Of a stretch of DNA of 64,000 bases, positions 7,061 to 16,318 are shown piece by piece. This DNA comes from Psychroserpens ponticola (GTDB taxonomy: Bacteria > Bacteroidota > Bacteroidia > Flavobacteriales > Flavobacteriaceae): NCBI RefSeq assembly GCF_023556315.2, contig NZ_CP116221.1, positions 1,685,001 to 1,749,000 of the forward strand, written 5' to 3'. A model generated the notes under the pieces. The model had not been told where the DNA came from. It made no database searches and worked only from the letters and a program-made list of their open reading frames with translations. Each line of letters begins with the position of its first letter. The first letter of the stretch is position 1. The translations under genes and the position numbers were made by a program.

Positions 7061-8947
7061 ATGCCTAAATATTTTTTCTTTTTCTTTCTTGTGCCTATTT
7101 TTTGCTGGTCACAAGATTTTTCAGATGAAGATTACATTTTTCTTAAGCGACATGAACACATTAAAATAAGTCTTAAAGACGATACCTTTGATATTGTTCA
7201 AAACATAACAAAACAAGCACAGTTTTTGACTTCAAAAATCTTGTTATACGCTAATGAAACTATTCCATATGATGATAATTTTGTGCAAGTTAGAAACATA
7301 GAAGCCTATACCTATCTTCCAGAAACAGACCAAAAGATTGAAGTTGATTATATAGAAACACAACAGCAATTTGATAATATGGTTTTTTATAGTGATGATA
7401 AATATAAAAGTTTCATTTTTCCTGCAGTTAAAGAAGGTGCTGAAACGTATTTAAATTATGAACGCGTTATCGTAGAACCTCATTTTCTAGGTGATTTTCA
7501 ATTTGCAAGTTATGTTCCTACAAAAAGCGCCAAAATTTCTATAGAATTTCCAAAAACTGTAGACTTAGGTTATACAGAGTTTAATACGGAAACAATAGAT
7601 CTAGAATTTAAAAAAGAAGAAACAGATTCAAGCTTCATATATACTTGGACTGCAAATAATACAGCTGGTTTTGAGGGCGAAGATGATAGTGAAGCCATTG
7701 CTTATTATTTACCTCATATTATATTTTATATTAAAACCTATGAGTACAAAAATGAAAAAATAGGCGTTTCAGGAACTTTAGATAATTTGTACAAATTCTA
7801 TTTTAGCTTGATAGAAAAAATAGATGAAAGTAACTTAGATAATGTTTATGATATAGCAGAAGAGATTACTAAGGGAATAGACTCAAAAAGAGATAAAGCA
7901 AAAGCTATTTTTAATTGGGTTCAAGACAATATTAAATACGTCGCATTTTCAGACGGTTATGGTGGATTTATTCCTGCTGGAGCAGGTTCTACCTTTGAAA
8001 CTCGTTATGGAGATTGTAAAGCCATGTCTGTTTTACTATATGAAATGCTTAATCATGTTGATGTTGAAGCCTATAGAACTTGGATTGGTTCTAGAAATAA
8101 ACCGTACTCCTATTTCGATCTACCTTCAGTCTATGTGGATGATCATTTCATTACAACCACAATTATAGAAAATGATACTATTTTCTTAGATGCAACAAAT
8201 AGTTATGTGCCTTTTGGAATGCCTACTGCATTTATTCAAAACAAAGAAGCACTTATGGGTATAAATAAAGACAATTTTAAAATCATTAAGGTTCCTATAC
8301 AAAATGCCAATAAAAGCGTTACTAATATCACATCTAATATGCGATTGGAAAATGGCACACTAAAAGTTTCTGAAAAACGGTCACTAATTGGCTATGATAA
8401 AGTAGAGTTCATTTCTAATTATACATTTAGAAAAGATAGTAAAACTGATGAAGAGTATCTTAACACCACACTAGCTTTAGGAAACAATAAAACAAAATAT
8501 ACCAATATAACAAAAGCAAATTTTGATAATAAAGACATTCCGCTAGTTTTAGAATATGATTTAGATATTGATAGCTACACAAGAAACATTGGAAATAAAA
8601 TTTATATCAATTTAAATATTGATCGTTCGCTTTCTAATAGTAATGTTGAAATTAAAGACAGAAAGTATAGCAAAAAAATAGACTATCAATTTGAAAAACA
8701 TTTTACAACAAATTTTGAAATTCCAGAGGGTTATAAAGCGAGTTATATTCCAGAAGATATCTTTTTTGAAGATTCAAATTACGGTTTTAAAATTAGTTAT
8801 GAGATGCATGAAAATGTCATAACGCAAACTAAATCTATGTATATAAAAACGTTAAGTGTAAAAACTGATGATTTTGAAAACTGGAATCACTTCATAAAAA
8901 GTTTATTAAAAGCCTATAAAAAAAGTATAATATTAGAACACATATAA
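7061..8947 (+). CDS. DUF3857 and transglutaminase-like domain protein
   Basis: A 628-residue exported protein (signal peptide MPKYFFFFFLVPIFCWSQ). An N-terminal DUF3857 beta domain (about 30-250) is followed by a transglutaminase-like core with an intact apparent triad: Cys319 in RYGDCKAMS, His362 in VDDHFI and Asp377 in FLDAT. WVQDNIKYVAF is the family-typical lead-in. The C-terminal part is a beta-rich DUF2569-free extension. Probably a periplasmic or surface peptidase/transglutaminase-fold enzyme; the substrate is unknown. Its stop codon overlaps the next ATG by one base (TAATG), so the two are translated together. It is paralogous to the gene at 29145. Confidence 0.85.
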   Translation: MPKYFFFFFLVPIFCWSQDFSDEDYIFLKRHEHIKISLKDDTFDIVQNITKQAQFLTSKILLYANETIPYDDNFVQVRNIEAYTYLPETDQKIEVDYIETQQQFDNMVFYSDDKYKSFIFPAVKEGAETYLNYERVIVEPHFLGDFQFASYVPTKSAKISIEFPKTVDLGYTEFNTETIDLEFKKEETDSSFIYTWTANNTAGFEGEDDSEAIAYYLPHIIFYIKTYEYKNEKIGVSGTLDNLYKFYFSLIEKIDESNLDNVYDIAEEITKGIDSKRDKAKAIFNWVQDNIKYVAFSDGYGGFIPAGAGSTFETRYGDCKAMSVLLYEMLNHVDVEAYRTWIGSRNKPYSYFDLPSVYVDDHFITTTIIENDTIFLDATNSYVPFGMPTAFIQNKEALMGINKDNFKIIKVPIQNANKSVTNITSNMRLENGTLKVSEKRSLIGYDKVEFISNYTFRKDSKTDEEYLNTTLALGNNKTKYTNITKANFDNKDIPLVLEYDLDIDSYTRNIGNKIYINLNIDRSLSNSNVEIKDRKYSKKIDYQFEKHFTTNFEIPEGYKASYIPEDIFFEDSNYGFKISYEMHENVITQTKSMYIKTLSVKTDDFENWNHFIKSLLKAYKKSIILEHI

Positions 8948-10881
8948 TGATTAAGAAAATTGCATTAATTGCTTTATTAATAAGCACTACAACAGGTTTT
9001 GCTCAATATCATCTTTCTTATGATTGGGAGAAAAAACCAAAACTACATAAATTAACTGATGATGAGAAAATGGAGTCTTCAGTGGCCATCTTGAAGAAGG
9101 TTATTGTAGAGTATAATTCTGAAGAAAATTCATTGCAACCTAAGCTTTATGAGACCAAACATACCATAATTAGAGTTAATGACGATAATGGAATTTCTCA
9201 GCATAATACGGTTTATATTTCTATGCATAATGTGAAACAGCTTATAGATGTCAAGGCTAGAACTATTAGTCCGACGGGAAAAGTTATACTTCTCAATAAA
9301 GACAATATAAAAGAAGTTAGTAATGTTGAAGAATATGGAGATTTTAAAATTTTTGCGATTGAAGGTGCTGAAATGAACTCTGAAATCGAAGTACTGTATA
9401 CTGTTGAAAAAGAATTTGATATCTATGGTTCTGAGACGGTTCAAGCAAATTATAAAATAAAGGAAGCTCAGTTTTTATTCATTACAGGAAAACTGCAATC
9501 TAATGTAAAAGCATATAGAACACTTGAAACTTTTGAGGCTGTTAAAATAGATGGAAATAAAGGAGAACTTTTAACCATAACAGATATTCCTGCAATGATT
9601 GAAGAAGAATATGCAACGCCTAAAGCCAATAATATTGCAGTTGTTTATCAATGTTTTCCTGAAGGTCAAAACATCACACAAAATATGTTTTGGACTAACG
9701 TTTCTAATAATATAGGTCGACAGTTTTTTCCTGAAACTATTGCTAGTCAAGCCAAAGATGATGTGAATGCTATTGTAGAGGGTAAAACAGAACTTAATAA
9801 TTTCAAGAAGGCAGCTCTTGTAGATATTTTCATAAAAACAAATTATACCATTGTTAAGAATAATAATCAAGAACTATCCGATTTAAATTACATTTTAACA
9901 AATCGGTCTGCTAGTGATTATGGCATTTTAAAAGTCTATGCACAGTATTTAACCGCTTTAGAAGTTGAATTTGAAATTGTGATCACAGCCAATCGTTTTT
10001 TAACCAAATTTGATCCAGAGTTTTTTGTTCCAGGTATGCTTCAAGATTTCTTAATCTATATTCCTTCTGAAAGAAAGTATATTGCACCAGATCGTTTTGA
10101 AGGAAGAATTGGCGAAGCTCCATTTAATATCTTAGGAAATTATGGTTTATTTATTGCTTCAGATTTTAAACATTATTTTTCAAAAATCATTCAAGAAGAT
10201 CCTGATTATAGCAGAATTAGAAGAGATATGAACATCACTTTTAAAAATGATTTTGAAAGTGTAACTATTGATCAAGATCAGGATTATTATGGCCATTGGT
10301 CTGAAACTAGTCGAGCTGTTTTAAGCCTTTCTACAGAACAAGGTATTGCAGAATATAAAGATTATTTAACAGGTTCTGGTATTGAAGATAAAGAGATTGT
10401 TAGCTATGAGACGTTTAATACAGATATGAATCAATTAGAATATAACATTCCTTTTAAAGTAAAAACAACAATCGCTTCTGAAGTTCTATTAGAAGATGTA
10501 GGTGATAGTTATATTTTTCAAATAGGCTTGGTCATTGGTACACAAAGTGAGTTGTATCAAGAAACAGAGCGCATCAACCCAATTGAAATGATTTATCCTA
10601 ACCGTTATAACTATGAGATTATTGTAAATATTCCTGAAGGATATGCAGTTGAAGGTTTAGAATCTTTAATTATTGATAAAAGATATATTGCAAGTAATGG
10701 AAAAGAAACTGCAAAATTTGAATCTAATTACAAACTAGAAAATAATAAGATTATAATTACTATTGAAGAGTTTTATAAAACTCATGAATTTGATTTAAAC
10801 AAATATGAAGAATTTAGAGAAGTAATTAATGCGGCTTCAGATTTTAATAAAGCGGCCATTTTATTTAAGGCAGCAGAATAA
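8947..10881 (+). CDS. DUF3857 protein with a cysteine-less transglutaminase-like region
   Basis: A 644-residue exported protein (signal peptide MIKKIALIALLISTTTGFAQ) with an N-terminal DUF3857 domain. The central region, where the neighbour has its Cys-His-Asp core, has no GDCK motif. The only mature cysteine, in VVYQCFPEG, lies upstream of that region, so this copy looks non-catalytic. It is translationally coupled to the catalytic paralog, suggesting a heteromeric or regulatory partner (inference). A strong terminator follows at 10904-10934. Homologous to the gene at 31071. Confidence 0.8.
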   Translation: MIKKIALIALLISTTTGFAQYHLSYDWEKKPKLHKLTDDEKMESSVAILKKVIVEYNSEENSLQPKLYETKHTIIRVNDDNGISQHNTVYISMHNVKQLIDVKARTISPTGKVILLNKDNIKEVSNVEEYGDFKIFAIEGAEMNSEIEVLYTVEKEFDIYGSETVQANYKIKEAQFLFITGKLQSNVKAYRTLETFEAVKIDGNKGELLTITDIPAMIEEEYATPKANNIAVVYQCFPEGQNITQNMFWTNVSNNIGRQFFPETIASQAKDDVNAIVEGKTELNNFKKAALVDIFIKTNYTIVKNNNQELSDLNYILTNRSASDYGILKVYAQYLTALEVEFEIVITANRFLTKFDPEFFVPGMLQDFLIYIPSERKYIAPDRFEGRIGEAPFNILGNYGLFIASDFKHYFSKIIQEDPDYSRIRRDMNITFKNDFESVTIDQDQDYYGHWSETSRAVLSLSTEQGIAEYKDYLTGSGIEDKEIVSYETFNTDMNQLEYNIPFKVKTTIASEVLLEDVGDSYIFQIGLVIGTQSELYQETERINPIEMIYPNRYNYEIIVNIPEGYAVEGLESLIIDKRYIASNGKETAKFESNYKLENNKIIITIEEFYKTHEFDLNKYEEFREVINAASDFNKAAILFKAAE

Positions 10882-10903
10882 AAATTTGCAAAATAAGTAT
10901 AAT

Positions 10904-10934
10904 AAAAAAAGCGACTTTAATAGTCGCTTTTTTT
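10904..10934. terminator. Bidirectional intrinsic terminator
   Basis: A 13-bp stem (AAAAAAAGCGACT with AGTCGCTTTTTTT) and a 5-nt loop, A-tract on one side and T-tract on the other. It sits between convergent genes (the DUF3857 pair on plus and the CPBP protease on minus) and can serve both. Confidence 0.9.
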
Positions 10935-10935
10935 A

Positions 10936-12102
10936 TTATTCAATAATTTTATAATCTTCTTTTGGTGGTTCTTCTATTTTACCAAATAACTTGTCTTTCC
11001 AATTGGTCCATTTGTATTTTTTTGAAAAGATAAAAAGTAATACAGGATACATAATAAATACAGGAACAACCAAATCTATCATTCCTAATTCGGGTTCTGC
11101 AATGTCTTTCAAAATAGAATGTGTCTGCATTGCTGTCCAGTCTGTAGTCACTAATAATGCTGTAAATAAGTTGTTTGCTGCATGAAAACCTAAAGCCAAT
11201 TCCATACCTTCATCCATAACTGTCATGATTCCCCAAAACAAGCCTGTTCCGATATAATATATCATGATAAAATAACCTAATTTACCAACTTCAGGATTTG
11301 CGAGATGTAGACCACCAAAAATAACTGACGTAATAAGTATTGGTGTCCAATTTCGTTGACATACATTTCGTAAACTATCATTTGTTTTAGACTCAAAAAA
11401 GTTGATTTTTTTTAAGACTTGGAACACTAAAAGAACGAATATAAAAGCACCAAAAATCAATGCTAAATTCAATAGAGCATCAATCGTATAGTTAACATTT
11501 AATATGACTATTAACGGAATTAATACTGTTGAAACAATGAAAGCAAATGGAAAATGTTGATGTTTTGTTACAGTACCAAATCCTTGCATTAAATACCCTC
11601 TAAAAATGTATTCCTCTAAACTCGTTTGAATTGGAATCAGAGCTACAGCAATGACTACGAGTATAGCAAATCGTTTTAATTCAAAATTATACATATAGTT
11701 TTCTGGAGCCAAATAAAAATAGTCTAGCAAAACTAATCCAGATGAAAGCGTTCCCCAAAATATAAAGGCAAACCAAATTCGTTTCCAATCTAATTTAGGT
11801 CTTGAAGTCGCAATAGAGGTCATTGTTTGCTTATGCAAATATTTAACAGCTAAAAACAAACCTACAAATCCAGCAGCAAAAGAGAGTAACATTAAAAATA
11901 GAAATACATTAGAATCAAACATGGTGTACATTGATTCTTCTGTTATGTTTTCAACTCCAATACCTCCATCTTGTAATGATTTCCAAACCATTGCAATTAA
12001 TAATGGAAACTGTCCAATAATTGAAGCGATAAGTACCATTAAAGACCCTATAATATATCTCCAAAAATCATGCTTTACTTTAAATGCTTGTGTTATAAAC
12101 AT
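10936..12102 (-). CDS. CPBP family intramembrane glutamic protease
   Basis: A polytopic membrane protein of 388 residues with about eight hydrophobic segments. The CPBP/Abi (Rce1-like, PF02517) signature is present: Glu163-Glu164 and Arg168 in SLEEYIFRGYL, then His in FGGLHLANP and a third motif in LGFHAANNLF. Such proteins are intramembrane proteases or bacteriocin self-immunity factors; the substrate is unknown. It is 10 bp downstream of menC and probably cotranscribed with it, an arrangement I recall from other flavobacteria. No metabolic link to menaquinone is evident. Confidence 0.88.
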   Translation of the reverse strand: MFITQAFKVKHDFWRYIIGSLMVLIASIIGQFPLLIAMVWKSLQDGGIGVENITEESMYTMFDSNVFLFLMLLSFAAGFVGLFLAVKYLHKQTMTSIATSRPKLDWKRIWFAFIFWGTLSSGLVLLDYFYLAPENYMYNFELKRFAILVVIAVALIPIQTSLEEYIFRGYLMQGFGTVTKHQHFPFAFIVSTVLIPLIVILNVNYTIDALLNLALIFGAFIFVLLVFQVLKKINFFESKTNDSLRNVCQRNWTPILITSVIFGGLHLANPEVGKLGYFIMIYYIGTGLFWGIMTVMDEGMELALGFHAANNLFTALLVTTDWTAMQTHSILKDIAEPELGMIDLVVPVFIMYPVLLFIFSKKYKWTNWKDKLFGKIEEPPKEDYKIIE

Positions 12103-12112
12103 ACTATCAATT

Positions 12113-13156
12113 TCATATATTTAGATTGGTTACATTCCAATCTTGATTAATTTCATGTCGCAATGTACCATTTTTAACTTGTAACGGACTTTCAACATTG
12201 TTTGTAAATAAACTCCCAGTGCCTAAACCCTGTGGTAATTTACTTTTAAGAGTATATGTCCATTGTGCAATTGCATTTAAACCAACATTACTTTCAAGTG
12301 CACTTGTAATCCACCATCCAATTCTATTGTCTTCAGCTAGATCAATCCATTGCTGACTTCCACTCCATCCTCCTACCAAACTTGGTTTTAAAATAATGTA
12401 TTGCGGATTAATCATTTGTAGTAACTCTTTTCTTTTTGTTACAGAAAACACACCAATTAATTCTTCATCTAAAGCGATTGGTAAAGGTGTTTGTTCACAA
12501 AGTCTTGTCATCGATTCAAGTTGCCCTTGCTGTATTGGTTGTTCTATCGAATGTAAATCGTAATCAGATAAGCGATTTAGTTTTTCTAGTGCATTTTCAG
12601 GTAAAAAAGCTCCATTTGCATCAACTCTCAATTCAATATCACTAGAAGAAAACTCTTGTCTAATTGATTTCAGAAGTGCCAACTCAGTATCAAAATCGAT
12701 AGCACCAATTTTCATTTTAATACAATTAAAACCTGTGCTAAGTTTTTCTTTTATTTGGTCTTTCATGAAATCTTCATTTCCCATCCAAATCAATCCATTA
12801 ATATCAATGGCATCATGTCCTGCTGTAAATTCTGACGGGAATAATTCAAAAGGTGATTCACTATTAAAAGAATAAAACGCTTGCTCTAAACCAAATTGGA
12901 TGCTAGGAAATTCAATTAACTCTTCTAGTAATGTCTCTAAACCTAAATGAATATGATCGCAAGTCCATTGTAACTTCTGTTCATAATCAGGTAAATCGTC
13001 TATGCTAAGTCCTTTAAACAAACCACACTCACCAATACCAATATTAGTGTTGTCTTTTAAAATAATAAACCAAGTTTCCTTCGTTTTTAGAATACCACGA
13101 GATGTACCACTAGCTTGCTTAAAATGAAGTATGTATTTTTGAAATGTAGCTGTCAT
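12113..13156 (-). CDS. menC: o-Succinylbenzoate synthase
   Basis: Enolase-superfamily enzyme of 347 residues. The (beta/alpha)7-beta barrel carries the catalytic lysine pair region CIKMKIGAIDF, metal ligands in ELRVDANGAF, IEQPI and ALDEELIG, and the second lysine in ILKPSLVGG. It dehydrates SHCHC to o-succinylbenzoate, the MenE substrate. The muconate cycloisomerase-like fold also occurs in dipeptide epimerases, but the adjacent men genes favour MenC. A TATTTTTG -7 box ends only 7 bp before the start codon, implying a very short leader. Confidence 0.88.
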   Translation of the reverse strand: MTATFQKYILHFKQASGTSRGILKTKETWFIILKDNTNIGIGECGLFKGLSIDDLPDYEQKLQWTCDHIHLGLETLLEELIEFPSIQFGLEQAFYSFNSESPFELFPSEFTAGHDAIDINGLIWMGNEDFMKDQIKEKLSTGFNCIKMKIGAIDFDTELALLKSIRQEFSSSDIELRVDANGAFLPENALEKLNRLSDYDLHSIEQPIQQGQLESMTRLCEQTPLPIALDEELIGVFSVTKRKELLQMINPQYIILKPSLVGGWSGSQQWIDLAEDNRIGWWITSALESNVGLNAIAQWTYTLKSKLPQGLGTGSLFTNNVESPLQVKNGTLRHEINQDWNVTNLNI

Positions 13157-13163
13157 TGCTCTG

Positions 13164-13171
13164 CAAAAATA
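13164..13171 (-). promoter_or_regulatory. -7 promoter box for menC
   Basis: On the minus strand this reads TATTTTTG, matching TAnnTTTG. It ends 7 bp upstream of the menC ATG, so transcription would begin only a few bases before the start codon, giving a near-leaderless mRNA. Confidence 0.5.
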
Positions 13172-13232
13172 AGGCTTCTAAAGTTAACTAGTATAATAAC
13201 AATTTAAATTACTAAGCAAATATATTTAGGCT

Positions 13233-13282
13233 TGTCAGTTCGAGTGATTTTCTTTTTTTTTAAGAAAATTAGCTTGAGAACT
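13233..13282. repeat. Flavobacterial interspersed hairpin repeat
   Basis: The left arm GTTCGAGTGATTTTCTT (about 13238-13254) and the right arm AAGAAAATTAGCTTGAGAAC (about 13263-13282) form an imperfect inverted repeat around a T-rich loop. The lead TTGTCAGTTCGAG resembles repeats seen between genes across Flavobacteriaceae (from memory). It lies in the 238-bp divergent gap between menC and the hydroxylase gene, which otherwise holds only AT-rich promoter sequence. The role is unknown; part of the stretch to about 13319 may belong to the same repeat. Confidence 0.5.
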
Positions 13283-13360
13283 GTAGTACAATTTCAACTA
13301 TAATATCGATAGAGATTTTCTTTTAAACATAGAATGATATTCATTCGATTGGACGAATTA

Positions 13361-13368
13361 TATTTTTG
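13361..13368 (+). promoter_or_regulatory. -7 promoter box for the fatty acid hydroxylase gene
   Basis: TATTTTTG matches TAnnTTTG and ends 26 bp before the start codon at 13395. No convincing -33 element is present at the expected spacing. Confidence 0.4.
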
Positions 13369-13394
13369 TAAATTCGTTTAGTAATTTATCCTAA

Positions 13395-14288
13395 ATGCAA
13401 GATCCAAATTTTCCAAATATCATTTTATACGCCATCCCTTTTTTTATATTGGCTATGTTATTAGAATTAATTGTAACCATAAAACAAGGGATTAAATCAT
13501 ACAAATCTAAAGATGCTTTTTCTTCAATAGCAATGGGTTTAGGAAATGTGTTTTTAGGTTTTTTTAGTAAAGCTTTGGTACTGCTCTCTTTTTTTTATAT
13601 CTATGAAAATTTCAGATTATTTACAATTCCAGTAACATGGTGGAGTTTTGTTTTAATTTTCTTTGTAGATGATTTTGCATATTATTGGTTTCATCGTGTG
13701 TCTCATGAATGTCGTTTATTTTGGGCTTCTCACGTGGTGCATCATTCGTCTCAACATTATAACTTGAGTACTGCATTGCGTCAGACTTGGTCTGGTGGAT
13801 TTTATTCGTTTATTTTTTGGCTGTGGTTGCCTTTATTAGGATTTCATCCTGCAATGATTATGCTTCAGATGTCTATTAGCTTATTATACCAATTTTGGAT
13901 TCATACTGAGGCCATAAACAAATTGCCTCGTTGGTTTGAAGCTTTTTTCAATACACCTTCTCATCATCGTGTACATCATGGAAGTAATCCGTTGTACTTA
14001 GATAGAAATCATGCTGGTATTTTAATTATTTGGGATAAATTCTTCGGAACATTTCAACCAGAGTTAGACGAAGAAAAAGTAGTATATGGATTGGTTACAA
14101 ACATCAATACATATAATCCAATAAAAATTGCGTTTATTGAATGGCTAAACATGTTTAAAGATGCATTTTTAGGACGAAAATCTTTAAAAAACAGATTGCT
14201 GTATATGATTAAATCTCCTGGTTGGAAACATGATGGTACTGGTAAGGTTAGCAATGATTTGAGAGAAGAATGGTTAGAAAAGAAATAG
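13395..14288 (+). CDS. Sterol desaturase / fatty acid hydroxylase family membrane protein
   Basis: An integral membrane di-iron oxygenase type protein of 297 residues (PF04116). The histidine boxes are HRVSHE (His100, His104), HVVHHSSQHYN (His113, His116, His117, His121) and SHHRVHHG (His190-195). Several hydrophobic segments flank the boxes. Family members hydroxylate or desaturate lipids such as sterols, carotenoids or fatty acyl chains. The substrate here is unknown, although lipid or carotenoid modification is usual in flavobacteria. It stands alone on the plus strand within the men region. Confidence 0.87.
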   Translation: MQDPNFPNIILYAIPFFILAMLLELIVTIKQGIKSYKSKDAFSSIAMGLGNVFLGFFSKALVLLSFFYIYENFRLFTIPVTWWSFVLIFFVDDFAYYWFHRVSHECRLFWASHVVHHSSQHYNLSTALRQTWSGGFYSFIFWLWLPLLGFHPAMIMLQMSISLLYQFWIHTEAINKLPRWFEAFFNTPSHHRVHHGSNPLYLDRNHAGILIIWDKFFGTFQPELDEEKVVYGLVTNINTYNPIKIAFIEWLNMFKDAFLGRKSLKNRLLYMIKSPGWKHDGTGKVSNDLREEWLEKK

Positions 14289-14289
14289 C

Positions 14290-14469
14290 CTAAGTTAGTT
14301 TAGTCCTTTCATTATAAAAATCGCCAAAAGAGCGACATATACTATCAGATACTGAAGTAGCAATAATTGCTTCTTCCTTCAGATGTAAATTTGTGTATAA
14401 ATTACTCCTCATCATTGTATTTTGAATAAATCTTTCCATAACTAGAATTTCCTCTTTATCTATTGCCAT
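14290..14469 (-). CDS. Small hypothetical protein, 59 residues
   Basis: An open frame of 59 codons on the minus strand (MAIDKEEILVMERF... ending NERTKLT) fills most of the gap between the hydroxylase and UPF0173 genes. An in-frame stop sits just upstream of the ATG, so this start is forced. Composition is amphipathic, without a membrane segment. I recognise no family. It could be a real small gene or a chance frame; it ends 2 bp from the convergent hydroxylase stop. Confidence 0.35.
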   Translation of the reverse strand: MAIDKEEILVMERFIQNTMMRSNLYTNLHLKEEAIIATSVSDSICRSFGDFYNERTKLT

Positions 14470-14522
14470 AATTTTTCATAGGTAACAATTCCATTAATAA
14501 AAAGACATATTAAAATATTTTT

Positions 14523-15200
14523 TTATAACTCAATACTCTCACCAATCTCCAATAACATCAAATCTTTATCCTTATCGAAGAATTTTCGTTTAGCTGTCTC
14601 ATGGTCAATTTCTATATAACCAAAGGTATCAAAATGATAGCCTAAGACTTTATCACACGCTACAAAATCACTTGCTATGATTGCATCATCAATTCCCATT
14701 GTAAAGTTGTCTCCAATTGGTAAAATGGCTAAATCTAGTTTAGTATGCAACGGAATTAATTTCATATCCATGGTTAATGCTGTATCTCCAGCAATGTAAA
14801 TATTTTTGTGTTCGCCTTCAATTACGAAACCTCCTGGTTGTCCACCATAACTACCATCAGGAAATGAAGATGTATGAATAGCATTCACATATTTTACGGT
14901 TCCGAATTCAAATTCCCATTGACCACCATGATTCATTGGATGGTTTTCTAAACCTAATTTATCAAAATACGTAGCTATTTCAAAATTGGATACTATGACA
15001 GCGCTTGTTCGCTTTGCTATGGCTTCTACATCTAAAATATGATCTTGATGTGCATGAGTTACTAAAATAAAATCGGCTTCAAGTTGTTCGATATTAATTT
15101 CAGAAGCTTTTGGATTAGCAGAGATAAACGGATCGACAAGAATATTGATATCAGCAATTTTTATACCTAAGCTTGCGTGTCCATAAAATGTAATTTGCAT
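14523..15200 (-). CDS. UPF0173 family metal-dependent hydrolase
   Basis: A 225-residue metallo-beta-lactamase-fold protein. The zinc motif VTHAHQDH (His49, His51, Asp53, His54) is intact, followed by IAGDTALT and the late GYHFDTFGYIEID. The length fits the UPF0173 (YtkL-like) family of predicted Zn-dependent hydrolases, whose substrate is not established. It is downstream of menBA but separated by a terminator at 15247-15286, so it probably has its own promoter. Cytoplasmic. Confidence 0.87.
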   Translation of the reverse strand: MQITFYGHASLGIKIADINILVDPFISANPKASEINIEQLEADFILVTHAHQDHILDVEAIAKRTSAVIVSNFEIATYFDKLGLENHPMNHGGQWEFEFGTVKYVNAIHTSSFPDGSYGGQPGGFVIEGEHKNIYIAGDTALTMDMKLIPLHTKLDLAILPIGDNFTMGIDDAIIASDFVACDKVLGYHFDTFGYIEIDHETAKRKFFDKDKDLMLLEIGESIEL

Positions 15201-15246
15201 GAGAAAACGTTTTTTGATGGCTATTTATATAGCATTCTAAAATACG

Positions 15247-15286
15247 AAAAAACTCAGACAGATTAAAGATAATGTGTCTGAGTTTT
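15247..15286 (-). terminator. Intrinsic terminator of the menBA transcript
   Basis: A 10-bp stem (AACTCAGACA at 15251-15260 with TGTCTGAGTT at 15275-15284) has a 14-nt loop. Read on the minus strand it ends in TTTTTT. It lies about 110 bp beyond the menA stop and upstream of the UPF0173 gene. Confidence 0.7.
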
Positions 15287-15397
15287 AAAGCCCCAAATTT
15301 TATTGTCAACATAATAGCAAACAATGCCGACCTACAAAATTTCAATATTAAATATAAGGATTAATTATTTGAAAACCAAACAATTATGTTAAATTTT

Positions 15398-16303
15398 TTA
15401 TAAAATATATCCAACACCCAAAAGTATTGAAAACAAAAAAGTAGTTAAAGCCAGCACTTTTAGTTGTGAATCGTAATCATTAGGTTCCTTAGCTTTACTA
15501 ATTTTTATGATATGAATTGTTAAAGGAACATAAGCTATAAAGAATAATAAATTATAAAACGAAGAAAAGTAAAGCACAGCAAAAATAACAGACACAATAA
15601 TAGCAGAGCTGATTAAAAGCAAATGGTATTGCTTTGCTCTTGTTTTTCCTAATTTAACGGCTAATGTCATTTTATTAGAAGATTTATCGGAATCAATATC
15701 TCGCATATTATTGAGATTTAAAACACCAGCACTTAATAAACCAAGTGCTATAGCAGGTAAAAATATATGATGATCTAAATGTTGTACAAATAACAAATAA
15801 CTACCACCAACACTAACAAAACCAAAGAATATAAAAACGAAAATATCTCCTAAACCTCTATAACCATAAGCCGAATCACCAACTGTATAAGTAATTGCAG
15901 CATAAATTGATAAACCTGCAAGTAAAAAGAATAATAGTGATAAAAATAAATGACTTACTCCAAATGATGTATAAATAAGTGCGACAGATAAACCAACAAC
16001 AATTAAGATATTGTTCTTAATACCAAGCATCATTTCATGTTCACTTATTGCTCCACTTTGAATTGCGCGTTCTGGTCCTACTCTATTTTCGTTATCTGTG
16101 CCTTTTACACCATCACCATAATCATTTGCAAGATTAGAAAGAATTTGTAAACTAATCGTTAGCAAAATAGCAATAATAAATACATAGATATTAAAAGCGC
16201 CATTGTGTTCCGCTAAACAAGCTCCTATAATAATTCCTGAAACTGATAAGGGTAAGGTTCGCAACCGAAATGCAGAAATCCAAGGTTTAATTTTTTTAAA
16301 CAT
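15398..16303 (-). CDS. menA: 1,4-Dihydroxy-2-naphthoate polyprenyltransferase
   Basis: UbiA-superfamily integral membrane prenyltransferase of 301 residues with about eight or nine membrane segments. The first Asp-rich motif is seen in NDYGDGVKGTDNENRVGPERA, and the second in NNMRDIDSDKSSNKMTLA, both typical of MenA rather than UbiA. It joins DHNA to a polyprenyl diphosphate to make demethylmenaquinone. It starts 15 bp after menB and is surely cotranscribed. The methyltransferase MenG that would follow is not in the window. Confidence 0.93.
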   Translation of the reverse strand: MFKKIKPWISAFRLRTLPLSVSGIIIGACLAEHNGAFNIYVFIIAILLTISLQILSNLANDYGDGVKGTDNENRVGPERAIQSGAISEHEMMLGIKNNILIVVGLSVALIYTSFGVSHLFLSLLFFLLAGLSIYAAITYTVGDSAYGYRGLGDIFVFIFFGFVSVGGSYLLFVQHLDHHIFLPAIALGLLSAGVLNLNNMRDIDSDKSSNKMTLAVKLGKTRAKQYHLLLISSAIIVSVIFAVLYFSSFYNLLFFIAYVPLTIHIIKISKAKEPNDYDSQLKVLALTTFLFSILLGVGYIL

Positions 16304-16318
16304 ACAATAGAGATCTAT

